Shown: piece after piece, positions 53,693-63,969 of the stretch | How positions within the stretch are numbered: the stretch's first letter is position 1 | How the letters are laid out: each line of letters opens with the position of its first letter | From: Candidatus Coxiella mudrowiae | Lineage (GTDB): Bacteria > Pseudomonadota > Gammaproteobacteria > Coxiellales > Coxiellaceae | Direction of reading: 5' to 3' | NCBI GenBank assembly: GCA_001077715.1 | Contig: CP011126.1 | Location: forward strand, 1,669,841 to 1,733,840 | Length of the DNA stretch: 64,000 nucleotides | Program-made: the position numbers and the translations under genes | Notes under the pieces: model-generated | What the model saw: the letters and a program-made list of their open reading frames with translations, nothing else | Database searches by the model: none | Told to the model about the DNA's origin: nothing

Positions 53693-53866
53693 ATGATCAT
53701 CTTTGTATTATTGTGTTCTTTCTCATTAGAAGATACCCCTATTGTAAGCATCGTTTTACAAACTGGGAAGGAAAAATTTTCTTGCATTATCACCACAACC
53801 AAAGGAGAACGAAGGCAAATAAGTGGCAAAAACACCTTAAATAGACTTCCAGAGTGCAAATTATAA
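53693..53866 (+). CDS. Small possible exported protein of unknown function
   Basis: A 57-codon frame starting MIIFVLLCSFSLEDTPIVSI and ending ISGKNTLNRLPECKL. The N-terminus is hydrophobic, and the rest has alternating beta-like character (GKEKFSCIITTTKGERRQ). It might be an intact micro-protein or the 3' part of a broken gene whose upstream part lay at 53460-53690, where other frames are open but not recognisable. No homology is claimed. Confidence 0.25.
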   Translation: MIIFVLLCSFSLEDTPIVSIVLQTGKEKFSCIITTTKGERRQISGKNTLNRLPECKL

Positions 53867-53946
53867 AATTTTTGTCTACTCTTGATTTTGAACTACTCTG
53901 CAATCAACCACAAACCTAGAAGAGGAGAGTTGCTAAAAGAGGTATT

Positions 53947-55203
53947 TTAGCCTTTCATTGAGTCAAAGAAATCATTATTTGTTTTTGTTAGCTTTAAGCG
54001 ATCAATTAAAAATTCGCTTGCTGCCACTTCGTCCATAGGCTGTAAAATCTTACGAAGAATCCAAACTTTTTGTAAAACATCCTGCTTCATCATCAATTCT
54101 TCACGCCGCGTACCCGATCTATTGATATTAATAGCGGGGAATATTCGTTTTTCAGCAATTCGACGATCCAAATGAATTTCCATATTACCCGTGCCTTTAA
54201 ATTCCTCATAAATCACATCATCCATTTTGGACCCAGTCTCGATTAAAGCAGTTGCAATAATTGTCAAACTACCACCCTCTTCGATGTTGCGTGCAGCTCC
54301 AAAGAAGCGTTTTGGACGTTGAAGCGCATTCGCATCCACACCTCCCGTTAGAACTTTCCCTGAGGCTGGAATTACAGTGTTGTAAGCACGTGCTAATCGA
54401 GTCATAGAATCAAGCAAAATTACTATGTCTTTTTTGTGCTCAACGAGTCGCTTTGCTTTTTCAATAACCATTTCTGCTACTTGGACGTGACGGAGGGCAG
54501 GCTCGTCAAAGGTGCTGGCCACCACTTCTCCTTTTACAGAGCGATCCATTTCCGTGACTTCTTCCGGCCGCTCATCAATTAACAGCACAATTAGTACACA
54601 CTCAGGGTGATTACTGGTAATCGAATGGGCAATATTTTGTAGCATTATCGTTTTACCCGCCTTAGGCGGTGATACGATTAAACCTCGTTGGCCTTTTCCA
54701 ATAGGTGCTACCAAATCAATAATTCGAGCAGTAATATCTTCCGTACTGCCATTTCCCATTTCCATTTGGATTTGTTTATCCGGAAAAAGTGCCGTTAGGT
54801 TTTCAAAAAGAATTTTGCCCTTAGAAGCTTCGGGTTTCTCTAAATTAATTTCATTAACTTGTAATAAGGCAAAGTAGCGTTCGCCCTCTTTGGGAGGACG
54901 AATTTTGCCTGAAATCGTATCCCCAGTACGTAAATTAAACCTTCGGATCTGGCTGGGAGAAACGTAAATATCATCAGGACCGGCCAAGTAAGAACTGTCA
55001 GAGGAACGTAAAAATCCAAAACCGTCTTGGAGAATTTCCAAAACTCCATCGCCAAAAATGTCTTCCCCCTTTTTAGCATGGGATTTTAAAACCGCAAAAA
55101 TAATATCTTGCTTTCGGGAGCGTGAAACATACTCCAAATTCATTTCTTGGGCGATTTCCATTAACTCTGGAACTGATTTCTGTTTAAGCTCAGTTAAGTT
55201 CAT
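53947..55203 (-). CDS. rho: Transcription termination factor Rho
   Basis: Hexameric RNA-DNA helicase that ends transcription. The 418-residue protein has normal length. The N-terminal helical domain is [20 protein letters not shown], followed by the RNA-binding cold-shock-like region [20 protein letters not shown]. Then come Walker [21 protein letters not shown] near residue 175, Walker [18 protein letters not shown] near residue 260, the Q-loop [20 protein letters not shown] and the R-loop [20 protein letters not shown]. It lies about 180 bases downstream of trxA on the same strand, the usual trxA-rho order. Rho-dependent termination may matter here because obvious intrinsic terminators are rare in the window. 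Confidence 0.97.
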   Translation of the reverse strand: MNLTELKQKSVPELMEIAQEMNLEYVSRSRKQDIIFAVLKSHAKKGEDIFGDGVLEILQDGFGFLRSSDSSYLAGPDDIYVSPSQIRRFNLRTGDTISGKIRPPKEGERYFALLQVNEINLEKPEASKGKILFENLTALFPDKQIQMEMGNGSTEDITARIIDLVAPIGKGQRGLIVSPPKAGKTIMLQNIAHSITSNHPECVLIVLLIDERPEEVTEMDRSVKGEVVASTFDEPALRHVQVAEMVIEKAKRLVEHKKDIVILLDSMTRLARAYNTVIPASGKVLTGGVDANALQRPKRFFGAARNIEEGGSLTIIATALIETGSKMDDVIYEEFKGTGNMEIHLDRRIAEKRIFPAININRSGTRREELMMKQDVLQKVWILRKILQPMDEVAASEFLIDRLKLTKTNNDFFDSMKG

Positions 55204-55384
55204 AACTTATTGATAAAACCTCTTCGTTGTTTAAATAAATCGATTTAGGACTTGCCCGTTATTTCGAACAAGCATCCTCTTTCAAAAGGTGTATCCCGAT
55301 TGGTATTCATAGTTAGGAATAAACCTAAAAGCGATGGGATTATAACCGGTAGGCCACCGTGATATTGGTGATTCTAGTGGCTTA

Positions 55385-55720
55385 TCATGAAGAATGCAAG
55401 TTCTCGTCTAAAAAGGCGGCTAACTGCGATTTGCTCAATGCACCTACCTTAGTAGCAATCACATCCCCTTCACGAAAGATCAAAAGACTGGGTATTCCTC
55501 TTATTCCATATTTAGCCGGTGTCTCCATATTATCATCCACATTCATCTTGAACACTTTAACACGACCAGAATATTCTTTCGCTATTTCCTCTACGATTGG
55601 ACTAATCATTTTGCAGGGTTGACACCATTCAGCCCAGAAATCCACCAATACGGGCTTGTCTGCTTTAAGGACGTCTTTGTCAAAATTATCATCCAACGTG
55701 GAATGTACATATTCGCTCAT
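55385..55720 (-). CDS. trxA: Thioredoxin 1
   Basis: Cytosolic disulfide reductase. The 111-residue protein has the active site in [20 protein letters not shown]; the usual proline is kept, and the Gly of WCGPC is replaced by Gln. The cis-Pro loop is [16 protein letters not shown] lies upstream of the ATG. The gene precedes rho on the minus strand. Confidence 0.93.
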   Translation of the reverse strand: MSEYVHSTLDDNFDKDVLKADKPVLVDFWAEWCQPCKMISPIVEEIAKEYSGRVKVFKMNVDDNMETPAKYGIRGIPSLLIFREGDVIATKVGALSKSQLAAFLDENLHSS

Positions 55721-55776
55721 AAATTATCTCCTTTGACAACATCCTAATAGAATCCGGGTGATGGAGCAACTATTTC

Positions 55777-56349
55777 CTATAAGGCCCACCGCGTTCCTAT
55801 TTCTATTATAGGATTAAAAACAATTATTGAAATTAATTGCAACAAAACTAACAAGAAAAGATGCGAAAAATCAAATCCAGCCACTATTGGAATAAATCGA
55901 CGTACCGAACGCATTAAAGGCTCCGTAATCAAAAATATTATTTCTGCAACCGAACTGCGCTGTAAAAAAGGTGACCAACTCATGATTACTCGGATGATTA
56001 TGGCGTAAAAATATAAATTCATAAATTTGTTGCCCAACGAGCCAATTGCTATCAAAAATAATCCTAGCCAATGAGGCATTACCTGAAACCGAAACCCAAA
56101 TATAAGCAAGACCTGAATAAGCTCAAAAACCATCAGCAGTAAAACGATAGCGAGATTAAATCCTCTAAAACCAAGAATAATACGCTGCAAAGGGCGAACA
56201 AAAATATTAGTTAAGCGAATTACCAATTGCGAAACAGGGTTATAGTTAGCGCCCATTTTTTGCATCAGCAAACGAAGCATGAGGATAATAACGTAAAGAT
56301 CAAAAATAAGACCCATTAAAAATATACCAGCATTTGTAAATACAATCAT
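55777..56349 (-). CDS. yggT: YggT family membrane protein
   Basis: Polytopic inner-membrane protein of unknown function with two YggT repeats. The 190 residues show VIILMLRLLMQKMGANYNPV, SQLVIRLTNIFVRPLQRIIL and, in the second half, YAIIIRVIMSWSPF, then AEIIFLITEPLMRSVRRFIP. The PxxQxxxxxTxxxxxPxRR pattern is visible twice. In proteobacteria it usually stands next to proC; here a 1.3-kb gap with a remnant lies between proC and yggT. Confidence 0.88.
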   Translation of the reverse strand: MIVFTNAGIFLMGLIFDLYVIILMLRLLMQKMGANYNPVSQLVIRLTNIFVRPLQRIILGFRGFNLAIVLLLMVFELIQVLLIFGFRFQVMPHWLGLFLIAIGSLGNKFMNLYFYAIIIRVIMSWSPFLQRSSVAEIIFLITEPLMRSVRRFIPIVAGFDFSHLFLLVLLQLISIIVFNPIIEIGTRWAL

Positions 56350-56779
56350 ATCTCTGCTAATGCTGTGAATATTTTTCTAGATATCCAAATTTCCATCACT
56401 GTTAGTATTCCTATTTTGACCATTTCAATCTTCTTTTCTTCTTGAGACCCATCACGAAAAGCTATTTTCGGTTTTTTTTGGAAACAAAGATAAACGTCTA
56501 GTCTAGTCTAGTCTAGTCTAGTCTATTAGGTTTCCCTAATAAATGAGAAGTTGAACCATTTCAACTAATAGAGCATCTAAAATATTCAGCTCTTGACTCA
56601 GAAGGGTAAACCCCTAAAGGCTAGCCTGCCTGTCGAGACTGCGCAGTTAAACTAAAAAGTCCTTGTCTGCCTGTGAACAAATTTACTATAGATTATGAGA
56701 TCTCTGCGGAGCAGAAGTTCAATAGGATTGGCCTCGCTCGGCCTCAACGCGTTTTTGCCTTCGAAAAAATTTTTCATCC
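56350..56779. other. Intergenic stretch without recognised gene
   Basis: No open frame with recognisable content in about 430 bases. It holds a GTCTA pentanucleotide repeat at 56496-56525 and AT-rich sequence. It may contain the yggT promoter on its left side. Confidence 0.5.
56496..56525. repeat. Pentanucleotide repeat (GTCTA x 6)
   Basis: Six perfect consecutive copies of GTCTA. This creates five CTAG tetranucleotides in 30 bases, a sequence normally rare in enteric-type genomes. Confidence 0.95.
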
Positions 56780-57431
56780 TATAATCGCACTGCGACGACT
56801 TCCTCTAACCACAATTCAACATCAGGAAGATGATGCCGAATGAGTTTACCATCCACTTCAAACCATCCCTGCCCATTTTTAGATATTTCGGAGGCTAGCT
56901 CTATGCCATAGAGGATGAATAATTTTAACAAATAGCCTCTACTTGGGTAGGATTGGAATTCATCACAGTTAATAAATCTCTCCCTAAGAACAGAGGAGTT
57001 TATTTTCGTCTAGAGAAAACTTCTCACATTTTTCAAAATATGTTCTATCAAAAAAAAAGCTGAATTTGGATCAGCTTAAATTTATCTTCCGATTGCAGAA
57101 ATAGGCTCTTCAATACAGTCGTTATCCAATTATAAGCTTCTTCTACATCGATGGAAGGAGCCAAGTCTTCTGCTTTAATAAATGATCTTAGCTCTTCCCA
57201 AAAAATCGCTAGATTTTTGGTGTCTCCTCACTTTCTAAACTCCAGCTTACTAAAAATTAATGATTGAATGTCGTAGCTTGTCCAATTTCTCTCAAATTCC
57301 TCAAATAAGAAGTTAATAATAGACCCTTGAAAAATTTCTGAAGATCCTTCAATAATTCTAATCAAGGTAGTCCGGATACGATCAATACTACCTTCCTGGC
57401 GATAGACTACCCAATTCATCACCTGCTCCAT
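56780..57431 (-). pseudogene. Unrecognised protein, degraded
   Basis: Remnant of a gene I cannot name. It starts MEQVMNWVVYRQEGSIDRIR, TTLIRIIEGSSEIFQGSIIN, FLFEEFERNWTSYDIQSLIF at 57431 and stops at 57228. Other frames continue with LAIFWEELRSFIKAEDLAPS, IDVEEAYNWITTVLKSLFLQ and, near 56900, GQGWFEVDGKLIRHHLPDVE, LWLEEVVAVRL. It lies between proC and yggT on the same strand. It is a soluble, helical-looking protein, with no motif I would rely on. Confidence 0.4.
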
Positions 57432-57682
57432 AATCTATTCTCATGAAAAATTTAAGCACGACCCTTACCCTTCGCCTCACAATTTAAATAGACTTTCCGA
57501 AACTGTTCGCCCACATTTTTTTGTTCCTAGAATATCAAATGAAAGTAATAAAATATTAAATTAGGATAGGGGGGCAATTGCGTAACTTATCGAGCGCTTT
57601 CGCTGAGTTAACTATCTATGACATTCGTAACATGGAGATTTGGCTTGTTGGTTAAAATGAAAAACAATCCACTGCGTTTTCT

Positions 57683-58513
57683 TTAAATCGACTTCTCTAA
57701 TTCAACGGATAATTCTTTAGCACGCTGAACAGCCGCCTTTAATACGTTAGTAAATAATTCAGGCAAATTGCCTGATTTTAATACTTTAATCGCTTGTTCC
57801 GTTGTGCCACCTGGAGATGTAACAAATCGACGCAATTCGACCAGATCTTCTTCTGCCTCCAACGACATCCGCGCAGCACCCCATACCGTTTGAGCCGTCA
57901 GTAATTGCACCGTTTCTTTTGGTAGTCCTAAACCTTCTCCTGCTTCCTGTAAAGCTTCCATCACGAAAAAAATATAAGCGGGACCAGAACCAGAAAGAGC
58001 GGCTACCTCATCAATTTGATCTTCCAAAGATAACCAAACCACAAGCCCAACGGCGCGAAGAATGGATTCCACCAAATTTCTTTGCTCCTTAGTCGCCTTC
58101 TCATTAGCAAATAAAGCCGTTGCGCCAGCTCCCACGGAAGCCGGAGTGTTCGGCATGGCTCTTACAATGGCTGGCTCGCTTTGTAGCCATTTCTGAAGCA
58201 ATTTAACCCGGACACCAACAGCTACAGAGATAATAAGAGGATGAAGCGTATTAACGATGTCTTTCAATTCTTCACATACTCCTTTAACCTGATTAGGTTT
58301 CACAGCCAGAATTATAGCATCGGCGTTCCTTGCGCCCTCGCGGTTATTCTGAGTCGTGCGAACTTTACATTTTTCTCGAAAAAAAGTGAGCTTATCGGAA
58401 GTAGGGTTCGTGACACAAATACGATTAGAATCATATCCATTAGCAAGAAGGCCGACCACAATATTGCATGCCATATTGCCACCACCAATAAAAGTAATGT
58501 TAGCTATGCTCAT
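57683..58513 (-). CDS. proC: Pyrroline-5-carboxylate reductase
   Basis: Last step of proline synthesis, reducing pyrroline-5-carboxylate with NAD(P)H. The 276-residue protein begins with the Rossmann loop ITFIGGGNMACNIVVGLLAN, has AIILAVKPNQVKGVCEEL, AIVRAMPNTPASVGAGATAL, and the family signature DEVAALSGSGPAYIFFVMEA with LRRFVTSPGGTTEQAIKVLK. The C-terminus is complete. yggS lies 45 bases upstream on the same strand, so yggS-proC form an operon. Confidence 0.96.
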   Translation of the reverse strand: MSIANITFIGGGNMACNIVVGLLANGYDSNRICVTNPTSDKLTFFREKCKVRTTQNNREGARNADAIILAVKPNQVKGVCEELKDIVNTLHPLIISVAVGVRVKLLQKWLQSEPAIVRAMPNTPASVGAGATALFANEKATKEQRNLVESILRAVGLVVWLSLEDQIDEVAALSGSGPAYIFFVMEALQEAGEGLGLPKETVQLLTAQTVWGAARMSLEAEEDLVELRRFVTSPGGTTEQAIKVLKSGNLPELFTNVLKAAVQRAKELSVELEKSI

Positions 58514-58558
58514 GCGTCAATCTTCCACATAATTTCTTTTTAAAAACTAAATTGTGCT

Positions 58559-59239
58559 TTAATCTCGCGGACCAAAAATACCGGTACCTATTCGTACCAT
58601 CGTGCTTCCTGCCGCGATAGCTGCCTGAAAATCGTGGGTCATCCCCATCGATAACGTATCCAATAAAAAACCTTCTTCTATTAATTGTTGTTGAGCATTT
58701 TTTATTTTTTCAAAATCGTGTTTTTGCGCCTTAAAATCCTTTTTAAAAGCTGGAATTGTCATTAATCCGCGCAATCGCAACCGCTTAAATTGATTTATTT
58801 CAGCAACGAATTTTGGCAAATCAACAAGACTGATTCCGCTTTTATTTTTCTCCTCACTGATATTGATCTGAATACAAATGTTTAAGGGAGATTGTTCCGA
58901 GGTTCGATATTGGTTCAACTGCTCCGCAATTTTTAATCGCGAAATGCTGTGTACCCATTCAAAATGAGTCGCGATAAGACGCGTTTTGTTAACTTGAATA
59001 GCTCCAATAAAATGCCATTCCAAATGAAGATTCTGTAAAGCGGCGATTTTAGTAATGGCTTCCTTCACATAATTCTCCCCAAACAGCGTTTGTCCCCCAG
59101 CAATTGCTGCCTTCAATTTATCGATATTTTGTGATTTGCTAACAGCTAATAGAATAATGGAATGATGTTCCCGCCCATATTTTTTTTCTGCTTCACGAAT
59201 TTTCTGCTCAATATTTCTAATATTTTTTGCTATGGACAT
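58559..59239 (-). CDS. yggS: PLP homeostasis protein YggS (PLPBP)
   Basis: Single-domain PLP-binding protein (alanine racemase N-terminal fold) that keeps vitamin B6 balance. The 226-residue protein has the PLP lysine in IILLAVSKSQNIDKLKAAIA near residue 35, FGENYVKEA, LEWHFIGAIQVNKTRLIATH, and the phosphate-binding LSMGMTHDFQAAIAAGSTMV followed by RIGTGIFG. It lies upstream of proC and just downstream of pckA (26 bases apart) on the same strand. Confidence 0.95.
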   Translation of the reverse strand: MSIAKNIRNIEQKIREAEKKYGREHHSIILLAVSKSQNIDKLKAAIAGGQTLFGENYVKEAITKIAALQNLHLEWHFIGAIQVNKTRLIATHFEWVHSISRLKIAEQLNQYRTSEQSPLNICIQINISEEKNKSGISLVDLPKFVAEINQFKRLRLRGLMTIPAFKKDFKAQKHDFEKIKNAQQQLIEEGFLLDTLSMGMTHDFQAAIAAGSTMVRIGTGIFGPRD

Positions 59240-59265
59240 TTTTCTATATCAAATTTAAAAAGAAA

Positions 59266-60834
59266 TTATTCAATTACCGGGCCTGCTTTTTGAATAGCAT
59301 CTGTTACTTGAAACTTTACGAAGTTTTCTCGAAATTTTTCTATCAACGTGAGGGCTTTAATATCGTACGCTCTAACATCTGTCCAGGCTTGGCGAGGATT
59401 TAAGATTTTATCCTCTACACCGGGAGCCGATTTAGGGATTGCCAAATTAAATCCTTTCAAATTTTCTGTAGGTTGATTTCTCAATTTTCGAGTAAGTATG
59501 GCATCAATGATGGCACGAGTTGTAGGAATGGAAAACCGCACACCTCCTTCGCCATAAGCACCGCCTGTCCAACCCGTATTGACAAGATAGACTTGACATT
59601 GTGTTTCTTCAATTCGCTTCATGAGCAATTCTGCATATACCGTGGGAGGACGAGGGAAAAATGGCGCTCCAAAACAAGTGCTAAAGGTGGGTGTGACACC
59701 TTTGACACTTCCCACTTCCGTGCTGCCTACTAAGGCGGTATAACCACTCAAAAAATAATACGCGGCTTGTTCTTTCGTGAGCAAAGCAACGGGAGGTAAT
59801 ACACCGTACAGATCACACGTCAAAAAAATGACTGAATCTGGGGGTCTTCCACGATTGTCTTTGACACGCAAGGAAATATGTTCTCTGGGATAAGCAGCAC
59901 GGGTATTCTGGGTTAAGCTCGCGTTCCTATAATCGGGTTGACCATCCGCTTGTAAAACTACATTTTCCATAATGGCGCCATGACGAATGGCTTCCCAGAT
60001 CATGGGCTCGCGTTCTGAAGATAAATCTATACACTTGGCGTAGCAACCCCCTTCAAAATTAAAAACTCCTGTACGGCTCCACCCGTGTTCATCGTCACCA
60101 ATCAAAAATCGATTAGGGTCTGCAGACAATGTTGTTTTGCCTGTCCCCGATAACCCAAAAAACAAGGCAACATCGCCCGATTTACCAGCATTTGCAGCAC
60201 AATGCATAGGTAAGACGTCGTGAGGAGGTAAGAGATAATTCAATACCGTAAACATTGCCTTTTTTATCTCCCCCGCATAAGCCATGCCTACCAAAAGAAC
60301 GCGACGTTGCGAGAGATTAATTATGACAGCAGCATCACTATTTACTTTATCCCGTTCAGGATCCGTTTTTAACCCGGGTACACTTAAAATAATCCACTCA
60401 GGCTTCCCTTTGGCATAATCGCCATCAGGTCGAATAAAAAGATCACAAGCAAACAAATTATGCCAACCAAATTCAGTAATTACTTGTACCGGAAGAAAAT
60501 AATTCTCATCCGCCCCCACTTGCAAATGAGATACATACATAGGGCGCTTGGAAAGATAGGCATTTGCTCGATTCCACAGCTGATCGAATACACCTTGCAC
60601 GATAGATTGATTAACATTCCCCCATTGAACTTGATCGGCCGTTTCAGCATCTTTGACAATAAATCGATCTTTAGGAGAGCGTCCTGTCCGCTTACCGGTT
60701 GTAACAGCCAAAGCACCTGTCGAGCTCAATTTACCCTCACCTTTTTTAAGGGCCTGCTGAATGAGTTCATCAACGGAAAGATCGGTGTAAACAGTTCGCG
60801 AAGCGATTTGATCCATATGCTTTCCCTCAGCCAT
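59266..60834 (-). CDS. pckA: Phosphoenolpyruvate carboxykinase (ATP)
   Basis: Gluconeogenic enzyme converting oxaloacetate and ATP to phosphoenolpyruvate. The 522-residue protein has [12 protein letters not shown], the kinase-1a P-loop [11 protein letters not shown] near residue 230, the metal-binding [20 protein letters not shown], and [20 protein letters not shown] near residue 420. Two starts are possible: ATG 60834 and ATG 60816. The second has GAGGGA at a good distance (inside the longer frame), so the first six residues may not be translated. It heads the pckA-yggS-proC group and is divergent from algH. Its retention fits growth on amino acids or organic acids. Confidence 0.96.
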   Translation of the reverse strand: MAEGKHMDQIASRTVYTDLSVDELIQQALKKGEGKLSSTGALAVTTGKRTGRSPKDRFIVKDAETADQVQWGNVNQSIVQGVFDQLWNRANAYLSKRPMYVSHLQVGADENYFLPVQVITEFGWHNLFACDLFIRPDGDYAKGKPEWIILSVPGLKTDPERDKVNSDAAVIINLSQRRVLLVGMAYAGEIKKAMFTVLNYLLPPHDVLPMHCAANAGKSGDVALFFGLSGTGKTTLSADPNRFLIGDDEHGWSRTGVFNFEGGCYAKCIDLSSEREPMIWEAIRHGAIMENVVLQADGQPDYRNASLTQNTRAAYPREHISLRVKDNRGRPPDSVIFLTCDLYGVLPPVALLTKEQAAYYFLSGYTALVGSTEVGSVKGVTPTFSTCFGAPFFPRPPTVYAELLMKRIEETQCQVYLVNTGWTGGAYGEGGVRFSIPTTRAIIDAILTRKLRNQPTENLKGFNLAIPKSAPGVEDKILNPRQAWTDVRAYDIKALTLIEKFRENFVKFQVTDAIQKAGPVIE

Positions 60835-60920
60835 GCTAAAATGAAATCATTATCGCAAATTATTGATGTATTGAAAAGGGAGTTGCAGCCTAGGAAATAT
60901 CGCCGCATACTTGCGCTGGT

Positions 60921-61472
60921 ATGTTAAAAACAAATTTTTTATCGAATTATTTTTTAGTGGCCATGCCCCAATTAAATGATTTTAATTTCACCCAATCTGT
61001 TGTGTATATTTCCGAATATGACGATAAAGGAGCACTAGGAATAATTATTAACAAGCCTCTGCAACAAGTGACTTTGAGTAACGTGCTAGAATATTTGAAT
61101 ATTAAACTCACGGTCTCCAATATTGGGGAACTTCCTATCTTAATGGGAGGACCGATCAACCAAGAAAATGGTTTTATTATTTATGAAAAGCAGGCTAAAA
61201 ACAAAAAAGTCCAACTCTCTGTATCTGCTTCTAAAGAGAAGCTAGAAGATATTGCTAATAATAAAGGTCCTGATAATTTTCTAGTTGCATTAGGTTACGC
61301 TGGTTGGGAAGCTGGTCAGTTAGAACAAGAAATTTCTCGCAATGATTGGCTTATTGTGCCCTATAATCGAATTATTTTGTTTGAAACGCCTTTAAAACAG
61401 CGATGGCAAAAAGCAGCATCTCTGATTGGCATTGATATCAAAAGACTTTCTGATCAAGTAGGTCATGCTTAA
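60921..61472 (+). CDS. algH: YqgE/AlgH family protein
   Basis: Conserved cytosolic protein of unclear biochemical function, often encoded before ruvX. The 183 residues show NYFLVAMPQLNDFNFTQSVV, YISEYDDKGALGIIINKPLQ, ILMGGPINQENGFIIYEKQ and FLVALGYAGWEAGQLEQEIS, RNDWLIVPYNRIILFETPLK, matching the family (MPxMxDxxFxxSVVYxCEHxxxGAMGxVxN, GGPV). The ruvX start follows after two bases. Confidence 0.93.
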   Translation: MLKTNFLSNYFLVAMPQLNDFNFTQSVVYISEYDDKGALGIIINKPLQQVTLSNVLEYLNIKLTVSNIGELPILMGGPINQENGFIIYEKQAKNKKVQLSVSASKEKLEDIANNKGPDNFLVALGYAGWEAGQLEQEISRNDWLIVPYNRIILFETPLKQRWQKAASLIGIDIKRLSDQVGHA

Positions 61473-61474
61473 GA

Positions 61475-61957
61475 ATGGCTGTACCTCGTGTCCCAATAGG
61501 TATGAACGCCATTAAATTTTCCCATTTCACAGCATTAGGATTTGATTTTGGTCTGAAGCGTATTGGTGTAGCAGTAGGTCAAACATTAACACAATCAGCA
61601 AATCCAGTCGCTATTTTAAAAGCTGGAAAGGGGGTTCCGGATTGGGAAAAAGTAAAAGAGCTTATTGAAACATGGAAGGTCGATGTCCTTATCGTTGGAA
61701 TTCCTTACAACATGGATGGCTCAGAACAGCCTCTTACTCATGCTGCGCGTAAATTTGCAAACAAATTGAAATTAAAATCGGGCCTTCCGGTTTACACCAT
61801 AGATGAACGTCTCACCACTATTGAAGCCAAAAGATTCTGGTTTGAGCAGAAGTTTCAAAAAAATGTCAAGCTTCCTCAACAATTTGATAGTCATGCCGCC
61901 AAGCTCATATTGGAGCAGTGGTTACAAGAAAACGTAGGTCGAATCGACAATGGTTAA
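61475..61957 (+). CDS. ruvX: Putative Holliday junction resolvase / pre-16S rRNA nuclease YqgF
   Basis: RNase H-like nuclease, implicated in 16S rRNA 5' maturation. The 160-residue protein has ALGFDFGLKRIGVAVGQTLT near residue 20 (first catalytic Asp), VLIVGIPYNMDGSEQPLTHA near residue 75, and YTIDERLTTIEAKR near residue 108 (catalytic Glu). The Asp in FDSHAAKLILEQWLQ near the end is the third carboxylate. An alternative start is ATG 61502, which would remove nine residues ahead of the fold. It overlaps pyrB by eight bases. Confidence 0.93.
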   Translation: MAVPRVPIGMNAIKFSHFTALGFDFGLKRIGVAVGQTLTQSANPVAILKAGKGVPDWEKVKELIETWKVDVLIVGIPYNMDGSEQPLTHAARKFANKLKLKSGLPVYTIDERLTTIEAKRFWFEQKFQKNVKLPQQFDSHAAKLILEQWLQENVGRIDNG

Positions 61958-62900
61958 GAAAGATTTTCCTTATCACCTACTGGGTATGCAATCGCTCACC
62001 CGTAATGAAATTGATCTGATTTTGAAACGAGCAAACGACTTTCTTCGTAATATCAAAGAAAATCGAGTGTTTGACACATTAAAGGGGGAAGTGGTCGCTA
62101 ATTTATTTTTTGAAACCAGTACCCGTACGCGTAATTCTTTTGAAATTGCAGCAAAACGATTAGAAGCTATCGTCCTAAGTCCTGATCTTAAAGTCTCTGC
62201 TTTAAATAAAGGCGAATCGCTTTTAGACATGGCTCGAAATTTACAGGCTATGGGAACGCGTTTTTTTGTTATTCGTCATACCGAAAACAATCGGCCGAGG
62301 ATGTTAGCAGAACATTTAGAACAGGGTATCGTTATTAATGCTGGTGATGGGAATCATCAACATCCCACACAAGGACTCATCGATTTAATGACCATCCAAC
62401 AACATAAACCCGATTGGACAAAATTATGCGTTACCATTATTGGTGATATTTATCATTCTCGAGTAGCGAACTCCTTAGTGGATGGATTATTAATAATGGG
62501 AGTTCCTGAAATTCGAATCACGGGTCCTTCCCAATTATTACCAGAAACGGTTAAGAATCCCCGAATTAAAAAAATTCCTGAATTGGAAGCAAGCTTAATT
62601 AATAGCGATGTGGTTGTTACTCTTCGTCTGCAAAAAGAACGGCATAGCAATCTCACAGAATTAAATACTTTCCGTCAGCTATTTAGTTTGTCAGCCGAAA
62701 AATTTGCACTAGCGAAACCTGACGCAATTGTTATGCATCCAGGTCCTATCAATCGAGAAATTGAAATGACTTCTGAAGTGGCTGATGGAAAGCAATCAGT
62801 CATTCTGCAACAAGTACAAAATGGAGTGGCTATTCGCATGGCGGTCTTAGAGTTACTATTTCTTGCCGCCCAGGATCCGAACCTAATACACCACCAATAA
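61950..62900 (+). CDS. pyrB: Aspartate carbamoyltransferase catalytic subunit
   Basis: Second step of pyrimidine synthesis. The 316-residue protein has the carbamoyl-phosphate loop NLFFETSTRTRNSFEIAAKR near residue 50, FFVIRHTENNRPRMLAEHLE, the HPTQGLIDLMTI segment near residue 135, DIYHSRVANSLVDGLLIMGV, and VMHPGPINREIEMTSEVADG near residue 260. It is of the class without a PyrI subunit nearby. The start overlaps the ruvX stop, so algH-ruvX-pyrB form one operon. A dihydroorotase gene does not follow. Confidence 0.96.
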   Translation: MVKKDFPYHLLGMQSLTRNEIDLILKRANDFLRNIKENRVFDTLKGEVVANLFFETSTRTRNSFEIAAKRLEAIVLSPDLKVSALNKGESLLDMARNLQAMGTRFFVIRHTENNRPRMLAEHLEQGIVINAGDGNHQHPTQGLIDLMTIQQHKPDWTKLCVTIIGDIYHSRVANSLVDGLLIMGVPEIRITGPSQLLPETVKNPRIKKIPELEASLINSDVVVTLRLQKERHSNLTELNTFRQLFSLSAEKFALAKPDAIVMHPGPINREIEMTSEVADGKQSVILQQVQNGVAIRMAVLELLFLAAQDPNLIHHQ

Positions 62901-62959
62901 TTTGAGAAACCATTTAACTGCCCCAAAGTTCTTGCCGTGGACTTCAATAAGGTTTCTGA

Positions 62960-63890
62960 AACACTTTGATGCAGCCACCCTCGGGATTTTTTAGGTTTCA
63001 CAGGCGCAAGACTTAACCTGTTGTGTTTGCGTCGCCTGCTTTTGTTCGATTCTTTTTTTTTGAATGACTTCAATAGGCTGATTCGCGATCAATTTTTGGT
63101 CATAGACCCCTTGCAAAGGAGAGGTCGCTATAAATGTGGAACGTTCTTGATCGGTCAACTTTCCCACTCAAGAACTGGGAAGCAGAATCTTTACTTTCTC
63201 AAGCATTTCCGGCGTTCCTGATTTATCCAAGAAAGAAACTAATGCCTTTCCGGTTAATTCCATGATTATCTTTTCAGTTACCAAGTTGGGATTTTGTCGG
63301 AAAGTTCACGCCGCCGTTTTTACGGCTTTCTGATCTTTGGGTGTAAACGTGAGTAGTGCGTATTGTACCCGATTGACTAATTCTCCTAAAACAGATTCCG
63401 GCACATCGAGCGGGCTTTGCGTTACGAAATAAACACCTACTCTACTCCTTACTGAACGAATTAATTTCACCATTTATTCTATCATTTGTTCTATTTTTCC
63501 TAAATAATAATATAGAGGCCGATTTGAATAATAAATATGCTTCATCAAAGAAGAAAATTAATTTTGGTTTGGGGGAGTGTCGCCAACTTTAGGCAATTGT
63601 TTAAATAATTTAGATAAAAGCTACAAAAGAAAAGTTGTATAGATCCGGCATCATTAATAATCGATGTAGCATCCAGAATACTAATTACTTCTTTTCCAGA
63701 AGAATCTACCCACACTAAATCTTCTAATTTAACTGCTGGTTCTCAAAAAAATTCATTGCCCCCCCCTTAACGTGCATTTGCAAAAACCGGAACCCCCCAG
63801 CTAAAGCATGTCGATTTGCCATCAATAAATCTAAATATTCAAACCCATCGTCCATTTTTTTAGCAATCAGCCTTCTTTATTTAGTATATA
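62960..63890 (-). pseudogene. HerA-like ATPase (YjgR/DUF853), truncated and frameshifted
   Basis: Remnant of a HerA/FtsK-superfamily DNA translocase-like ATPase. From the upstream side it reads MDDGFEYLDLLMANRHALAG, GFRFLQMHVKGG, AVKLEDLVWVDSSGKEVISI and LDATSII, then LFKQLPKVGDTPPKPKLIFF and FDEAYLLF (Walker B, DEA), NxSIGYNTH-like pieces and a proline/arginine-rich tail. Many frameshifts and stops. The N-terminal part with the P-loop is absent: upstream of about 63890 the sequence is unrelated. The 3' end is convergent to pyrB. Confidence 0.7.
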
Positions 63891-63950
63891 AATTGTGTCG
63901 CAAATAAAAATTTTGAAGAAACTTTAACCAACTTGCTTTCTTAATTTGGC

Positions 63951-63969
63951 TATGGATAACTTATCCACA
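63951..63969. other. Paired inverted DnaA-box-like motif
   Basis: TATGGATAA (63951-63959) and TTATCCACA (63961-63969) are separated by one base. The right one is a perfect DnaA box; the left one is its inverse (TGTGGATAA) with one mismatch. AACTTGC (63930-63936) and GCAAGTT (63970-63976) form an inverted repeat around the pair. The surroundings are AT-rich and free of genes. This could be part of a replication origin or a DnaA-regulated promoter region beyond the window. Confidence 0.5.
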
